A stretch of 64,000 bases of DNA from Deltaproteobacteria bacterium. Its GTDB lineage: Bacteria > Myxococcota_A > Polyangia > Polyangiales > Polyangiaceae. Positions 18,538 through 27,154 of the stretch are shown here, one piece after another. The stretch spans positions 62,001 through 126,000 of the forward strand of contig JACRCQ010000061.1 in the NCBI GenBank assembly GCA_016218915.1. The letters are read 5' to 3'. The translations under genes and the position numbers were made by a program. Each line of letters begins with the position of its first letter. Position 1 is the first letter of the stretch. A model generated the notes under the pieces. The model was not told where the DNA came from and made no database searches. It saw only the letters and a program-made list of their open reading frames with translations.

Positions 18538-19569
18538 ATGGTTGCGAAACCGAAACGAACAGCGGCTGACAAGCCGGCGCCGGCTGCGCGACGGACCCGA
18601 CGTCCGCCCGCGCCCGAGCTGCCTGCGGAAGCGAAGGCCGACGACCCAACGCTTCCGATCGTGGTGACTGGCATCTGCGGACGCCTGGGGCGTCACCTGA
18701 CGCGACACCTGCACCGGGAGCGGCTTGTCATCGGGATCGATCGTCGCTCGTTCGCAGGGCTTCCGAAGGACGTGGAGCACTGCAGGTTCGACATCCGTCG
18801 CAAGAAGACGCGCGACGTGTTCCGCGCGCACGAGGTGGCAGCCGTGGTGCACCTGGGTGTGATGCACGATCCGCGTGCGACCTCCACGGAGCACCACACG
18901 TGGAACGTGGTCGCGTTCCAGAAGCTTCTCGAGTACGTGGCGCAGTACCGGGTGCCCAAGCTCGTGGTCCTGTCGACGAGCGCGATCTACGGCCCGCGAC
19001 CGGACAACGCGCAATTCCTGACCGAGGAATCGCCATTGCTCGGCAGCGCGCGATTCAGCGGGGTGCGCGACCTGATCGAGGTCGACATGCTCGCGCAATC
19101 GTTCTTCTGGAAGCACCCCGAGACCGAGACCGTGATCCTGCGTCCTGCCCACATCCTCGGCTCTGTGCGCAATGCGCCGTCGAACTACCTGCGGCTCCCG
19201 CGCATTCCCACCCTGTTCGGGTTTGATCCGATGCTTCAGGTGATTCACGAGCTCGACGTGGTGCGCGCGATCACGCTGGCGCTTCGTCCGGGAGTGCGGG
19301 GGATCTTCAACCTGGCGGGCCCCCCTGCCCTTCCGTTGTCCAAGCTCATCGAGCTGACCGGAAAGCCGCGGCTGCCCGTACCGCACCCCATGGCCGAGGC
19401 CATCGTGGGCAGGCTCTGGAGCCTGCGCATCACGTCGTTTCCTGCCCCGGAGCTCGATCACCTGCGCTACGTCTGCATGGTCGATGACCGTCGAGCGAGA
19501 CGGCTCCTCGGCTACGAACCGATGTACGATGCAGCGCAGGCGGTCGATGCCGTCTTCGAGAACGAGTAG
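18538..19569 (+). CDS. NAD-dependent epimerase/dehydratase-family (extended SDR) protein
   Basis: This is a 343-residue protein. A basic, Ala/Pro-rich leader of about 38 residues precedes a Rossmann domain with TGICGRLG (residues 44-51), an acidic end of beta-2 (GIDRRS), and VLSTSAIYGP after strand 5. The expected YxxxK pair is not visible: the segment after the serine reads FSGVRDLIEVDM. It may therefore bind NAD(P) without the usual chemistry, or use other residues. The substrate pocket carries LRPAHILG and FNLAG motifs typical of nucleotide-sugar or steroid-like epimerases. It lies behind the acyltransferase and is followed after 4 bases by a small lipoprotein gene. Confidence 0.75.
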   Translation: MVAKPKRTAADKPAPAARRTRRPPAPELPAEAKADDPTLPIVVTGICGRLGRHLTRHLHRERLVIGIDRRSFAGLPKDVEHCRFDIRRKKTRDVFRAHEVAAVVHLGVMHDPRATSTEHHTWNVVAFQKLLEYVAQYRVPKLVVLSTSAIYGPRPDNAQFLTEESPLLGSARFSGVRDLIEVDMLAQSFFWKHPETETVILRPAHILGSVRNAPSNYLRLPRIPTLFGFDPMLQVIHELDVVRAITLALRPGVRGIFNLAGPPALPLSKLIELTGKPRLPVPHPMAEAIVGRLWSLRITSFPAPELDHLRYVCMVDDRRARRLLGYEPMYDAAQAVDAVFENE

Positions 19570-19573
19570 ATCA

Positions 19574-19858
19574 ATGGTGACCAGGGCGTTGTTGATGCTG
19601 GTTGCGGCGTTCGGGCTGACGGTGCTCGCGGGTTGCTCAGGGGGCACCAGCAGCGATGGCAACCGCGCGCCGCGCGCGACTGCATCGGGGCTGGCGCCTG
19701 CTGCGCCGCACGCCGAAGGTCCGGGGCGAGCGGGGCTGGGAACGGCCCGCCCCACGGCAAAGAAGTCCCCAAGCCCGTGGCCCGAGGAGGACCCTTTCAA
19801 TCCGACGCCGGGTCCGGACGCTGCAGCGCCGACACCAGGGGGCCCTACCCATCTTTGA
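19574..19858 (+). CDS. Small Pro-rich lipoprotein
   Basis: This is a 94-residue lipoprotein whose signal peptide ends in VLAGC (Cys21). The mature part of about 73 residues is low-complexity, rich in Ser, Gly, Pro and Ala, and ends in PTPGGPTHL with an acidic WPEEDPF patch. It starts 4 bases after the SDR stop, so it should be in the same operon. No domain is recognised. ATG 19574 is preferred because the upstream in-frame sequence belongs to the SDR gene in another frame. Confidence 0.55.
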   Translation: MVTRALLMLVAAFGLTVLAGCSGGTSSDGNRAPRATASGLAPAAPHAEGPGRAGLGTARPTAKKSPSPWPEEDPFNPTPGPDAAAPTPGGPTHL

Positions 19859-19878
19859 TCCTTGAAAGGCACGTGTTG

Positions 19879-20091
19879 ATGCGATCCCCGATGCACAGGC
19901 GCTTGGTTCTTCTGCTCTCGCTCACGGTTGTGGTGGTGGCTGCGGCCTGCTCTGGCGCGCGCCCTGCGCCGCCCAATCTGCCGCCGCCCGAGTACGAGCC
20001 GGCGCGTCCGTTTGACATCGCTTCTGCGCAGCCACCTGCTCGCGCCTCGGGCAGCGGCGCGCTTCCCCCGGTGGACAGCGAGCCGGAGTGA
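19879..20091 (+). CDS. Very small Pro-rich lipoprotein
   Basis: This is a 70-residue lipoprotein with signal peptide and lipobox VAAAC (Cys24). The mature part is only about 46 residues, Pro/Ala-rich (PPNLPPPEYEP) and acidic at the end. GAAAGG lies nine bases upstream of ATG 19879; an inner ATG at 19891 is possible. It is the second tiny lipoprotein in a row behind the acyltransferase/SDR pair and resembles the first in composition. Function unknown. Confidence 0.5.
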   Translation: MRSPMHRRLVLLLSLTVVVVAAACSGARPAPPNLPPPEYEPARPFDIASAQPPARASGSGALPPVDSEPE

Positions 20092-20104
20092 TCGCGCGCG
20101 TCCG

Positions 20105-21265
20105 TCAATTACACGCAAACTTGCAGTTCATGTACGCGCACTGGTACGCGCTCGTGAGCGCAAGCCCGCAGGCTCCCCCGTACTGAAGCATACAGCCGCA
20201 CCAGCAGGTGTTGTCAGCTCCGCAAGAGCTGTCGCACGCTGTCGCTTGCCCGGATGTGCACGAAAGCTCGGCCGCTGCGAATCCGTTTCCGCAGGTGTAC
20301 TTCAGACAGGCATTGCAGATCGCGCTCGAGTACATGATACCGGGCCACGACTGCTGCTCGGCGCACTGGCATGTAGTGTCGCAGGAAGACGAACCACCTG
20401 ATCCACCTGTGCTGCTGCCACCACTGCCGCCAGTGCTCGAGCCTCCGGACCCTCCGCCGCCTGAACCGCCGCCTCCTCCCGAGCCGCCAGTCCCTCCCCC
20501 GCCACACAGGCCGCACAAGCTCTTCGCCTCGTTCACGCACGTGCTGTCCCATTGGGTCTTGCAGCAGAAGTCGTCGGCATTGCAGACATCCGTCGCGCAC
20601 GCAGAGCAACTCGGATCCAGCGCAGCCCCGTCCGTGCACTCGTCGTGCGGGCAGGGATTCCCTCCCCCTCCAGAGCCCCCGCCTCCGCTTGAGCCGCCGC
20701 TGCCGCCGGAACCTCCGCCTCCGCCAGAGCCTCCACTGCCGCCCGATCCTCCTGCGCCGCCAGAGCCCCCGCCGCCTCCTGAGCCTCCTCCTCCGCACAT
20801 CCCGCACACGCTTGTTGCGGCCTGCACGCACGACGCGTCCCAATGCGTCGAGCAGCAGAAGTCGTCGCCTGCGCAAACCTGCGCAGTGCACTTGGTGCAC
20901 GTGCTATCGAGCGGATTGCCAGCAGAGCACTCGTCGTGCGAACACGGATTGCTCCCGCCACCCTGCCCGCCAGCGCCCGAATTGCCTCCGTTGTTCGGAT
21001 TCTGCGACCCTGCCTGGCCTCCCATCGCAGGCGCCCCGCCGCCTTTGCCGCTGGATCCGCCCTTGCCTGGGGTGCCTTGCCCTGCACTTCCGGCATTTCC
21101 TGCCAGAGGGTTACCAGGTCCGGCCCATCCCGACGCAGCGTCGTCCTGGGCCTGGGCGCACGAAGCGCATCCGACGAGCAACGCCAGCGCAAGTCCTTTG
21201 GCTGATCTGCGGGTCCAGAAGCCTGCCGACCCACTCGCGTGCCTGGTGTCGCCAACGTTTCTCAT
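20105..21265 (-). CDS. Gly-rich lipoprotein with duplicated Cys module
   Basis: This is a 386-residue exported protein. The signal segment ends at LLVGC (Cys33), so it is probably lipidated. Two copies of a module of about 55 residues are visible. Each has an HDEC start, a CxxC, VC, the hallmark DDFCC followed by T.WD..CV, and CG.CGGG at the end. They are separated by long poly-Gly/Ser stretches. A third, different Cys-rich domain closes the protein (SCDTTCQCAEQQSWPG, then CWCGCMLQYG). The start at 21265 has an AGGA element nearby. It is probably a surface protein with disulfide-linked modules; the ligand is unknown. Confidence 0.65.
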   Translation of the reverse strand: MRNVGDTRHASGSAGFWTRRSAKGLALALLVGCASCAQAQDDAASGWAGPGNPLAGNAGSAGQGTPGKGGSSGKGGGAPAMGGQAGSQNPNNGGNSGAGGQGGGSNPCSHDECSAGNPLDSTCTKCTAQVCAGDDFCCSTHWDASCVQAATSVCGMCGGGGSGGGGGSGGAGGSGGSGGSGGGGGSGGSGGSSGGGGSGGGGNPCPHDECTDGAALDPSCSACATDVCNADDFCCKTQWDSTCVNEAKSLCGLCGGGGTGGSGGGGGSGGGGSGGSSTGGSGGSSTGGSGGSSSCDTTCQCAEQQSWPGIMYSSAICNACLKYTCGNGFAAAELSCTSGQATACDSSCGADNTCWCGCMLQYGGACGLALTSAYQCAYMNCKFACN

Positions 21266-21483
21266 GGTCCTGCCTCGCTGCATCGTGCATTCACGCGTTT
21301 GCAACGGACGGACCAACGTCGTTGAGCCGCTCTGGCAAGGCGCTTTCCATTCCCCGCGCGTTCAAGCCGCGATACGGCTCGAATTCCAAGTGGTTGGGAG
21401 GCGGGGGCTCGGGTTGCCCAAACTGGGCAGTGTGTGCGCAAGATGCGCAGACGCGGGGATCGCTCTTACGGCGAATGGCGAAG

Positions 21484-21957
21484 CTACTGCGCAACCTTCG
21501 TGCGGCACACTCCGCTCGACATCGTCCAGTTCGTGCACTCCGCGATCACCTTCTTCGGATCCTTCACCTCTTGCCCGTCATCTGCCGTGGGGGGGCCTGA
21601 CATGCAACCGCACGCTGGAAGCCCGTCCACCCACGCTTGCTCGCACTTCGCGTAGTCAGCGACGAACTCCGAGGCGACAGCGATGTACTGCATCGTGCCG
21701 CAGCAGTTGGTCATGTGCTGCACGATCTGGCAATCGCTCGCGCTGTGGCAGATCTGCATCTCCCAGATGAACGTGCTCGAATCGGCAACGCATTGCACCG
21801 ACGCGTCCGCAGGCGTGGCATCCTGCGTCGAGGCGTCACCAGTCCCGCTGTCCGATCCCGCGGAGCCTCCTGCCCCGCCGGTCTGCGCGGGCCCGACTTC
21901 GGTTGCGCCTCCGCAGGCTGCGAGCACGGCGGCAAGTACCCATCCGAGACGACGCAT
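21484..21957 (-). CDS. Cys-rich lipoprotein coupled to a radical SAM gene
   Basis: This is a 157-residue lipoprotein with lipobox LAAC (Cys15) and a Gly/Ser/Asp linker. A mature domain has ten further Cys (ICHSASDCQ, TNCCGT, LPACGC, IAECTN, GVCRT). ATG 21957 has GGAGG eight bases upstream, sited inside the end of the radical SAM gene. Another ATG at 21975 overlaps that gene's stop codon (ATGA). Either start implies coupled translation with the upstream radical SAM protein. No known precursor family is recognised. It could be an ordinary disulfide-rich lipoprotein. Confidence 0.6.
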   Translation of the reverse strand: MRRLGWVLAAVLAACGGATEVGPAQTGGAGGSAGSDSGTGDASTQDATPADASVQCVADSSTFIWEMQICHSASDCQIVQHMTNCCGTMQYIAVASEFVADYAKCEQAWVDGLPACGCMSGPPTADDGQEVKDPKKVIAECTNWTMSSGVCRTKVAQ

Positions 21958-21971
21958 GGCCAGGACCTCCG

Positions 21972-23135
21972 TCATGCGGGAACGTCCCGCGACCGGCGAA
22001 GCTGCGTGAGCACGCCCCCTGCCGCAGGGACCCAGTTGCGCTTGTAGTAGTACTCGATGAATGCCGGGCACTGCTCGCTGTAGAGCGTCTCGGCAACGCG
22101 ATCCGCTTCGTCGATGAACGCGCTCTCCACCTCGCAGAGCGTGGCCGTGATTTCTCCGAGCTTGCCGGTCAACGCCACGTGCCTGCAGCCGCAGTGGCTC
22201 TGGCATCGATCGCGGATCGCGCAGGGAGCGCACGTGTCCTCCACGCGATCCTTCGCTTTCTGCATCGCAGCCAGCGCGTCGCGATTCATACCTGTGTCGA
22301 TGTGGCCGATCACCAGATCGCCGCCCCGGTCCTCTCCGACCATCTGCGCGCACGGGTAGATGCGTCCGGTGGGAGTCACGCAGAACTCGTTGCCGCCGAG
22401 CAGGCAACGGCTCGGGCAAGGGATCCCTCCCTTGAGGTGCGTGAGGATCTTGGCGTGCAAAGGCTCGATCGGGAACATCCTGCCCGCGCGGAACATCTCC
22501 ATCCACGCGTCGCCAGCGTCGTGCAGCCCCTCGCGAAGCTGCTCGATCGACGCCTCGTCCCACTCGTCGCGAAAGTTCGGCGCGAGCGTGAGCTTGACCG
22601 AGCCGAGATCCGCGCAGGCCCGCAAGGTGCGCCCGAGCATCGCTGCGGTCTGCATGTTGACCACAGCCACGATCTGATAGGCGATGCCCCCTTCTCGCAA
22701 GCGATCGATCCCCTTGATCACGTCGTCGAAGCTTCCCCGCCCTCCCACGTTGACCCGGAATCGATCGTGGATCTCGCGGTCGCCGTCGAGCGACACGAAC
22801 ACCGTGGAAGCCCGCGGAGCAGCGAGCATCGCCACGACTTCGTCGTCGATCAGGGTCGCGTTGGTGTTCACGATGAAGCGCACGGACGGATGCGGCTGCG
22901 GCAGCTCGCTGATGGCCTTCTCGGTCATCTCGATCGCCTGGCGCAGCAGGTCCACGTGGATCAGCGGCTCGCCGCCGAAGAACGACACGTCGAGGTGACG
23001 AGGCCTTCCGGCGAGCGCAAGGTCGATCGACTTGCGCACCGTCTCGCGGTCCATGCGCCGCGTGAACTTGTCACCGTTGTAGCAATAGGTGCAACGAAGG
23101 TTGCACTGGTGATCGAGAAACAGCGTCAGCTCCAT
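21972..23135 (-). CDS. Radical SAM/SPASM-domain protein
   Basis: This 387-residue enzyme starts almost at the cluster motif: CNLRCTYCYN binds the SAM [4Fe-4S] cluster. SFFGGEPL follows as the GGE motif, along with NTNATL and VSLDG strands of the partial TIM barrel. The C-terminal part has a SPASM/twitch-like set of cysteines (CPSRCLLGGNEFCV, IYPCAQ, then CAPCAIRDRCQSHCGCRH) that should hold auxiliary Fe-S clusters. The family includes anaerobic sulfatase maturases and peptide-modifying maturases. The target is unknown. The downstream Cys-rich lipoprotein, coupled by an overlap, is the nearest candidate partner. Confidence 0.85.
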   Translation of the reverse strand: MELTLFLDHQCNLRCTYCYNGDKFTRRMDRETVRKSIDLALAGRPRHLDVSFFGGEPLIHVDLLRQAIEMTEKAISELPQPHPSVRFIVNTNATLIDDEVVAMLAAPRASTVFVSLDGDREIHDRFRVNVGGRGSFDDVIKGIDRLREGGIAYQIVAVVNMQTAAMLGRTLRACADLGSVKLTLAPNFRDEWDEASIEQLREGLHDAGDAWMEMFRAGRMFPIEPLHAKILTHLKGGIPCPSRCLLGGNEFCVTPTGRIYPCAQMVGEDRGGDLVIGHIDTGMNRDALAAMQKAKDRVEDTCAPCAIRDRCQSHCGCRHVALTGKLGEITATLCEVESAFIDEADRVAETLYSEQCPAFIEYYYKRNWVPAAGGVLTQLRRSRDVPA

Positions 23136-23215
23136 GAGGAATGCTCAACGCAAGTATAGGGCGCTTCAATGGCGGCGACGCGCGATCCGCATGATCGCTT
23201 GCGCGCGGTGAACGC

Positions 23216-23758
23216 TCAGGGATTGGGCACGCCGCCAGAACCTGCGGAGCAGCCGGAATCGTATTCTGCGGGCTTGCCACCCCCAGGATCGCCGCCGCCT
23301 GACCCTGCAGGGCCGGCATCGTACGGATTCGGGGCAAAGCCATCGATCTCCCCACCGCCCGAACCACCGGCGCCATCAGGCGCAGCGTCGAACGGCTCCG
23401 AGATGTCGCCGGCCGGGTTGCCACCACCGCCCGCGACGCCGCCTGTGCCACCGACGCCCGAGTCGTAGGGCATGGGCGCGCCGCCACCGCCCGAGCCGCC
23501 GGGACCCACGGTGCCTCCAGTGCCCCCTGCCCCTCCGGTCTCAGGCACCATCGCATCCGCCGGAGCAGCTCCGGCTGGTCCGCCACCGCCGCTGCCAGCC
23601 TGTGCCTCTGTGCCAGCTGCGCCACTTGAGGCGTTCTCGATCGCCGTGCCACCGCAGGCTGCGAGGAATAGCAGAGCTCCGATGCCTAGATTCCTGGGAT
23701 AGGACGGGTTTCGTGTCCTGCTCTGGGGTCGCGCCGGGGACTTGGAGAAGGTCGTCAT
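23216..23758 (-). CDS. Gly-rich lipoprotein
   Basis: This is a 180-residue protein with a long basic N-region (about 22 residues) before the hydrophobic core and lipobox FLAAC (Cys35). The mature part is almost only Gly, Ala, Ser, Pro and Asp. It has recurring short acidic words (MPYDSG, EPFDAAPDG, NPYDAGPAG) set in Gly-rich spacers, so it is probably disordered. ATG 23758 has AAGGAG eight bases upstream, itself near a hairpin. It may be an anchor or a surface coat component. No enzymatic motif. Confidence 0.5.
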   Translation of the reverse strand: MTTFSKSPARPQSRTRNPSYPRNLGIGALLFLAACGGTAIENASSGAAGTEAQAGSGGGGPAGAAPADAMVPETGGAGGTGGTVGPGGSGGGGAPMPYDSGVGGTGGVAGGGGNPAGDISEPFDAAPDGAGGSGGGEIDGFAPNPYDAGPAGSGGGDPGGGKPAEYDSGCSAGSGGVPNP

Positions 23759-23768
23759 CGGTGGGCTC

Positions 23769-23789
23769 CTTGGGTGTCCGTGACCCAAG
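23769..23789 (-). promoter_or_regulatory. Hairpin overlapping a Shine-Dalgarno sequence
   Basis: On the minus strand CTTGGGT and ACCCAAG form a seven-base stem with a seven-base loop. The right arm runs into the AAGGAG that serves the lipoprotein start at 23758. Folding would hide the first bases of the ribosome-binding site and could limit translation. The stem is short and no terminator U-tract follows. Confidence 0.3.
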
Positions 23790-23930
23790 TAAGCACAGAT
23801 CGTTCCATGAGAACCTGTCGAAAAAGAAGGGGTTATCGGTTGCGAGCGTGCCACATTGTGCCAACCGCCGGCGGAGGAGGGCCTGCGTGTGTCACTTCCC
23901 TGTGTCGAAGGCGCACGTCGGCAGCGCCCA

Positions 23931-25127
23931 CTACCCCCGGTCGCGCAACACCACGAACTTCAAGTATCTCCCCTCAGGAAAGCAGGGCGGCGACGGGTGA
24001 TCCTCGGGCTGCCCCCATACCTCGGATACCACGAACCTGCCTGCTCCCAGCGTCTCGTCATCCAGGGTCTGCAGGAACGCTTCGTGGTCCACGTGGCTCG
24101 AGCACGACGATGCGCACAACGCGCCACTGGGTCCAAGGACCTTGGAGCAGGCAGCGTGCAGCTTCCTGTACGCGCCCAGCGCCTTGGTGAGCGTGCGCTC
24201 GTTGTGCGCGAACGAGGGAGGATCGCTGATCACCAGGTCCCAGCGCTCGCGCCGTGATGCCGCTCGCTCCAGGAAAGAGAACACGTCCGAGGTCACGAAC
24301 AGGTGCTGGGCCGGGTCCAAGCCGTTGAGCGAAAATGTCTTGTGCGCCGTCCCATGGGCACCGTGCGCGATGTCGACCGAAGTGACCTCCAGAGCCCCGC
24401 CGATCGCGGCCGCGCAGGAAAACCCGCCTGCATAGCTGAACAGGTTCAAGACCCGCGCGCCGTGCGACAAGCCGCGCACACGACGCCGGTTCTCGCGCTG
24501 ATCCAGGAATGCGCCCGTCTTCTGACCGTGCTCCAGATCGACCTGCATCCGCATGCCGTGCTCGCGCACGTCAACCGTGGACGGCACCTTGCGCCCAACA
24601 ACGCCGCGCATGCCTCCGCCCCGGCCAGGATCTCGCACCGCAACGCAGTCGATTCCGCGCGAACGGAGCCTGGGCGTCAGGGCTTCCACGATCGCTTCGC
24701 TCCATCGAAGGATGGCGCTGCCGTCGAATCGCACCACTGCCACCGGCCCGTACCGGTCGATCACCAGGCCAGGCACGCGATCGCCTTCGCCGTTGCAGAG
24801 CCTGAACGCGTCGGTGCTCTGCAGATCGAACATGCGATCGCGAAGCGCCAGGGCGTGCTCTGCGCTCTGCGCGATCCCTTCGGCATCCAAGGGGCGATCC
24901 TGGGTTCCGCCGTACATGCGTAGAGCGATCGGCGATTCGTGGTCCCACAAGGCCCAGCCCAGGAACGGCTGGTCACGCGTGCAGACCAGGACCGCGGTAC
25001 CGTCAGGGAGACCAGCCGGAGCCTTGCGGATCGCCTCGCGCCAGATCCAGGGGTGGCCGCGCAGCACGGCGCGTGCAGCCTTGGGGTCGATCTCCACGCG
25101 CGTGGAGCGAGGGTCAGGTCTTGCCAT
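23931..25127 (-). CDS. RlmI-like 23S rRNA (cytosine-5) methyltransferase
   Basis: This 398-residue class I SAM-dependent methyltransferase has an N-terminal PUA-like domain, in the RlmI group. RlmI makes m5C1962 in E. coli 23S rRNA. The N-terminus (VEIDPKAARAVLRGHPWIWREAI) is typical of the PUA part. The RlmI-type core follows: VPGLVIDRYG, GQKTGAFLDQRENR, the SAM motif NLFSYAGGFS, the catalytic DPPSF and SSCSSHV with the Cys. The length matches the family. It is divergent from a lipoprotein gene with about 50 bases between starts. Confidence 0.85.
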   Translation of the reverse strand: MARPDPRSTRVEIDPKAARAVLRGHPWIWREAIRKAPAGLPDGTAVLVCTRDQPFLGWALWDHESPIALRMYGGTQDRPLDAEGIAQSAEHALALRDRMFDLQSTDAFRLCNGEGDRVPGLVIDRYGPVAVVRFDGSAILRWSEAIVEALTPRLRSRGIDCVAVRDPGRGGGMRGVVGRKVPSTVDVREHGMRMQVDLEHGQKTGAFLDQRENRRRVRGLSHGARVLNLFSYAGGFSCAAAIGGALEVTSVDIAHGAHGTAHKTFSLNGLDPAQHLFVTSDVFSFLERAASRRERWDLVISDPPSFAHNERTLTKALGAYRKLHAACSKVLGPSGALCASSCSSHVDHEAFLQTLDDETLGAGRFVVSEVWGQPEDHPSPPCFPEGRYLKFVVLRDRG

Positions 25128-25178
25128 GTGAGCCGGGTGCTATCGCGAGCCGCACGGCCGCGCTATGACTATCAGGTG

Positions 25179-26291
25179 ATGCGGCGAATCTTGGCACAAC
25201 CTTGCCTCCTGGTGGGGCTCTTCGCAGCAGCGTCCTGTCAGAGCTCCAACCACGATGCCCTGGTGGCGCATCCAGACCCGCCGGACTCGGGTGGCTCCGG
25301 AGGCTCCGGCGGCTTCGTCGTCGACGGTGCTGCAGGAGGCGACAGCACGACCGAGGAGCCGGATGCGTGGCTCGACGCTCCTGCCGATGATGCTGAGGAC
25401 AGCCCGGAAGATACGGGCGTGCAGCCGGACGGGCCATCGCGGCTGACCATCGTCAACGGGCTCGCGGATGCAGGCGCGATCCGGATCTGCTTTCACGCGG
25501 GTACGGGCGGAGCGCTGTCGGCCTTGCCGGTGCCGCCGTCGCCCGAGGATGCGACCGGACTGGTGTTCGCCCATGCGCATGTGTTCGAGGCTCTGCCAGG
25601 CGGAGTGGATGTCGCGACGCAGGACGTGCGTCCGGTGGTGTACGCGGGGGACATGTCAGCATTGGGCGGCAAGAGCTGCGATGCGCTCAGCCCCCTGCCA
25701 ACAGGCGTGGTGGAAGCGAAGCTGCAGGTCGTGCCTGCGGGAAGCTTGAATGTGGGTCGCAGCGTGCTGCTGGTGGTGGCGGGGTGCGCAGGAGGCATTG
25801 GACACGAGGGAACGGGCGCTGAGCAGGCTTGCGGCAAGGGCTACGCTGCGGACAAGCCGAACGCGACGTTGCTCGTGGCCACCATGACGCGTGCGCCGGA
25901 TCCAGACAGGATCGGGCTTCAGGCGTTTGGGGGATCAGTGGCGGCCCAATCGCTGTCGTTGCGCTACACGACGAGCGAGCAGCTCGCCACCGAGCTTGCG
26001 CAGGACGTGGTGGCCGGGGAGATCGCGCCCAAGCCGCCGACCACGACGCTGACGCTGCAAACGCTCGGATTCAAGCCCGCAGAGGGCAAGCTCGACGTGA
26101 TCGAGAAGCAGCAGACCGCGGTGGCAGCGAGCACGACGCTGGCCGAGGCGTTGGGTCGCGGTGGCCTGTCGATGGGCGACTTCGTCAACGGCCGCAACTA
26201 CACGCTCGTGTGGGTGGGAGCGCGCGAAGGCACGGGGCCAGGCGCCTGGTGGTTGCCCTTCACCATGACCCTGGTTCGGTCCGATCCGTAG
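25179..26291 (+). CDS. Lipoprotein with Gly/Asp linker, unknown function
   Basis: This is a 370-residue lipoprotein (lipobox AAASC, Cys20). An acidic Gly/Ser linker spans about residues 30-85. The globular part begins with RLTIVNGLADAGAIRICFHAG, reminiscent of the repeat start of DUF4397-type secreted proteins. It continues through strands such as VGRSVLLVVAGCAGG and YTLVWVGAREG. There are four Cys in the mature protein that could form disulfides. ATG 25179 gives the signal peptide. It is convergent with the TPR gene that follows, 2 bases between stops. Confidence 0.55.
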   Translation: MRRILAQPCLLVGLFAAASCQSSNHDALVAHPDPPDSGGSGGSGGFVVDGAAGGDSTTEEPDAWLDAPADDAEDSPEDTGVQPDGPSRLTIVNGLADAGAIRICFHAGTGGALSALPVPPSPEDATGLVFAHAHVFEALPGGVDVATQDVRPVVYAGDMSALGGKSCDALSPLPTGVVEAKLQVVPAGSLNVGRSVLLVVAGCAGGIGHEGTGAEQACGKGYAADKPNATLLVATMTRAPDPDRIGLQAFGGSVAAQSLSLRYTTSEQLATELAQDVVAGEIAPKPPTTTLTLQTLGFKPAEGKLDVIEKQQTAVAASTTLAEALGRGGLSMGDFVNGRNYTLVWVGAREGTGPGAWWLPFTMTLVRSDP

Positions 26292-26293
26292 GG

Positions 26294-27154
26294 CTAGTGC
26301 TTCAGAGTGATGTCCGCCAGCTGCGTGCGGACCTCGTTCGCATACGGGCTCGAAGGGAAGCGCCGGATGAACGAGCGCAGCGCGGTCTTTGCGTCGTTCC
26401 ACGCCTGGATGTCGATCAGGCACTGGGCGAGCAGGAACGTGGCGTCGTCGAGGTACTCCTTGTCCGCGGAGGCCTCGGACAGCTGCATGAGGATCGGGAT
26501 GGCCTCTCGCTGTCGCCCCAGATGTCGAAGGGCGTCGGCCTGGTAGTACCGCGCCCCGGCCGAGTGCGCAGCCGTGTCCTTGTACTTGAGGGATTCCTCG
26601 AAGGCGGTTTCAGCCTCGTGCCACCTGCCGCCGCGGGCGTGATCCAGGCCGTTCTGGAACGCGACGATGGACAGCTCGTTGCGGGCACGCTCGGCCGCAT
26701 CGGTGAACATCCGCAGCTCGGTCTTGGAAAGCAGGGTCTTGTCGAGCGCCTCGAAGGCTTCGATCGCGTCGGCGTGCTTGTTCTGGCGGATCAGCTCATA
26801 GACCGCAGCGGCGCGCGTCTCGATGCGGACCCGGTCCTCGTCACGCTGCTGCGCCTCGCGCAGCTCCTTCTTGAGTTGTGCCACCTGGGAGCGGGTCTGC
26901 TCGGTTTGCGCGGTTACAGCGTCGATGCGGGCATCCCAGGCCAATTTCAAGGCGATGAACACCACGATCACGAACACGACGTAGGCGGTGGCGCTGTTCC
27001 AGCGCAGGCGGGTTTCGTAGCCCAGCTGCCGCTTGGCGATGCTCTTGAGATCCGCCGAAAGGGCGTTGGTCAGGTTGTTGGTCTTGATGATCAGACCACG
27101 GGATTCAATGATCTCGCGCTTGATTTCCCGCAGTTCGTCATCGAAGTCTTCCAT
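26294..27154 (-). CDS. Membrane-anchored coiled-coil/TPR protein
   Basis: This is a 286-residue protein. The cytoplasmic N-terminal part (about 60 residues, FDDELREIKREIIESRG) precedes one transmembrane helix (YVVFVIVVFIALKLAW). A coiled coil follows (VAQLKKELREAQQRDEDRVRI). TPR-type repeats then run to the end (AVYELIRQNKHADAIEAFEA; DDATFLLAQCLIDIQAWNDA), closing with a YbgF/CpoB-like block LRSFIRRFPSSPYANEV. It may act as an envelope scaffold. The start at 27154 is chosen since upstream codons are of non-coding type. It is divergent from efp with about 165 bases between them. Confidence 0.6.
   Translation of the reverse strand: MEDFDDELREIKREIIESRGLIIKTNNLTNALSADLKSIAKRQLGYETRLRWNSATAYVVFVIVVFIALKLAWDARIDAVTAQTEQTRSQVAQLKKELREAQQRDEDRVRIETRAAAVYELIRQNKHADAIEAFEALDKTLLSKTELRMFTDAAERARNELSIVAFQNGLDHARGGRWHEAETAFEESLKYKDTAAHSAGARYYQADALRHLGRQREAIPILMQLSEASADKEYLDDATFLLAQCLIDIQAWNDAKTALRSFIRRFPSSPYANEVRTQLADITLKH

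Noticed and set aside
20690..20810. Dense CCTCCGCC-type repeats resembling a minisatellite
   Set aside because: These encode the poly-Gly linkers of the lipoprotein on the minus strand.
25192..25208. A TGGCAC...TTGC sequence like a sigma-54 promoter
   Set aside because: The GG-to-GC spacing is 9 instead of 10 and it lies inside the lipoprotein signal-peptide codons.
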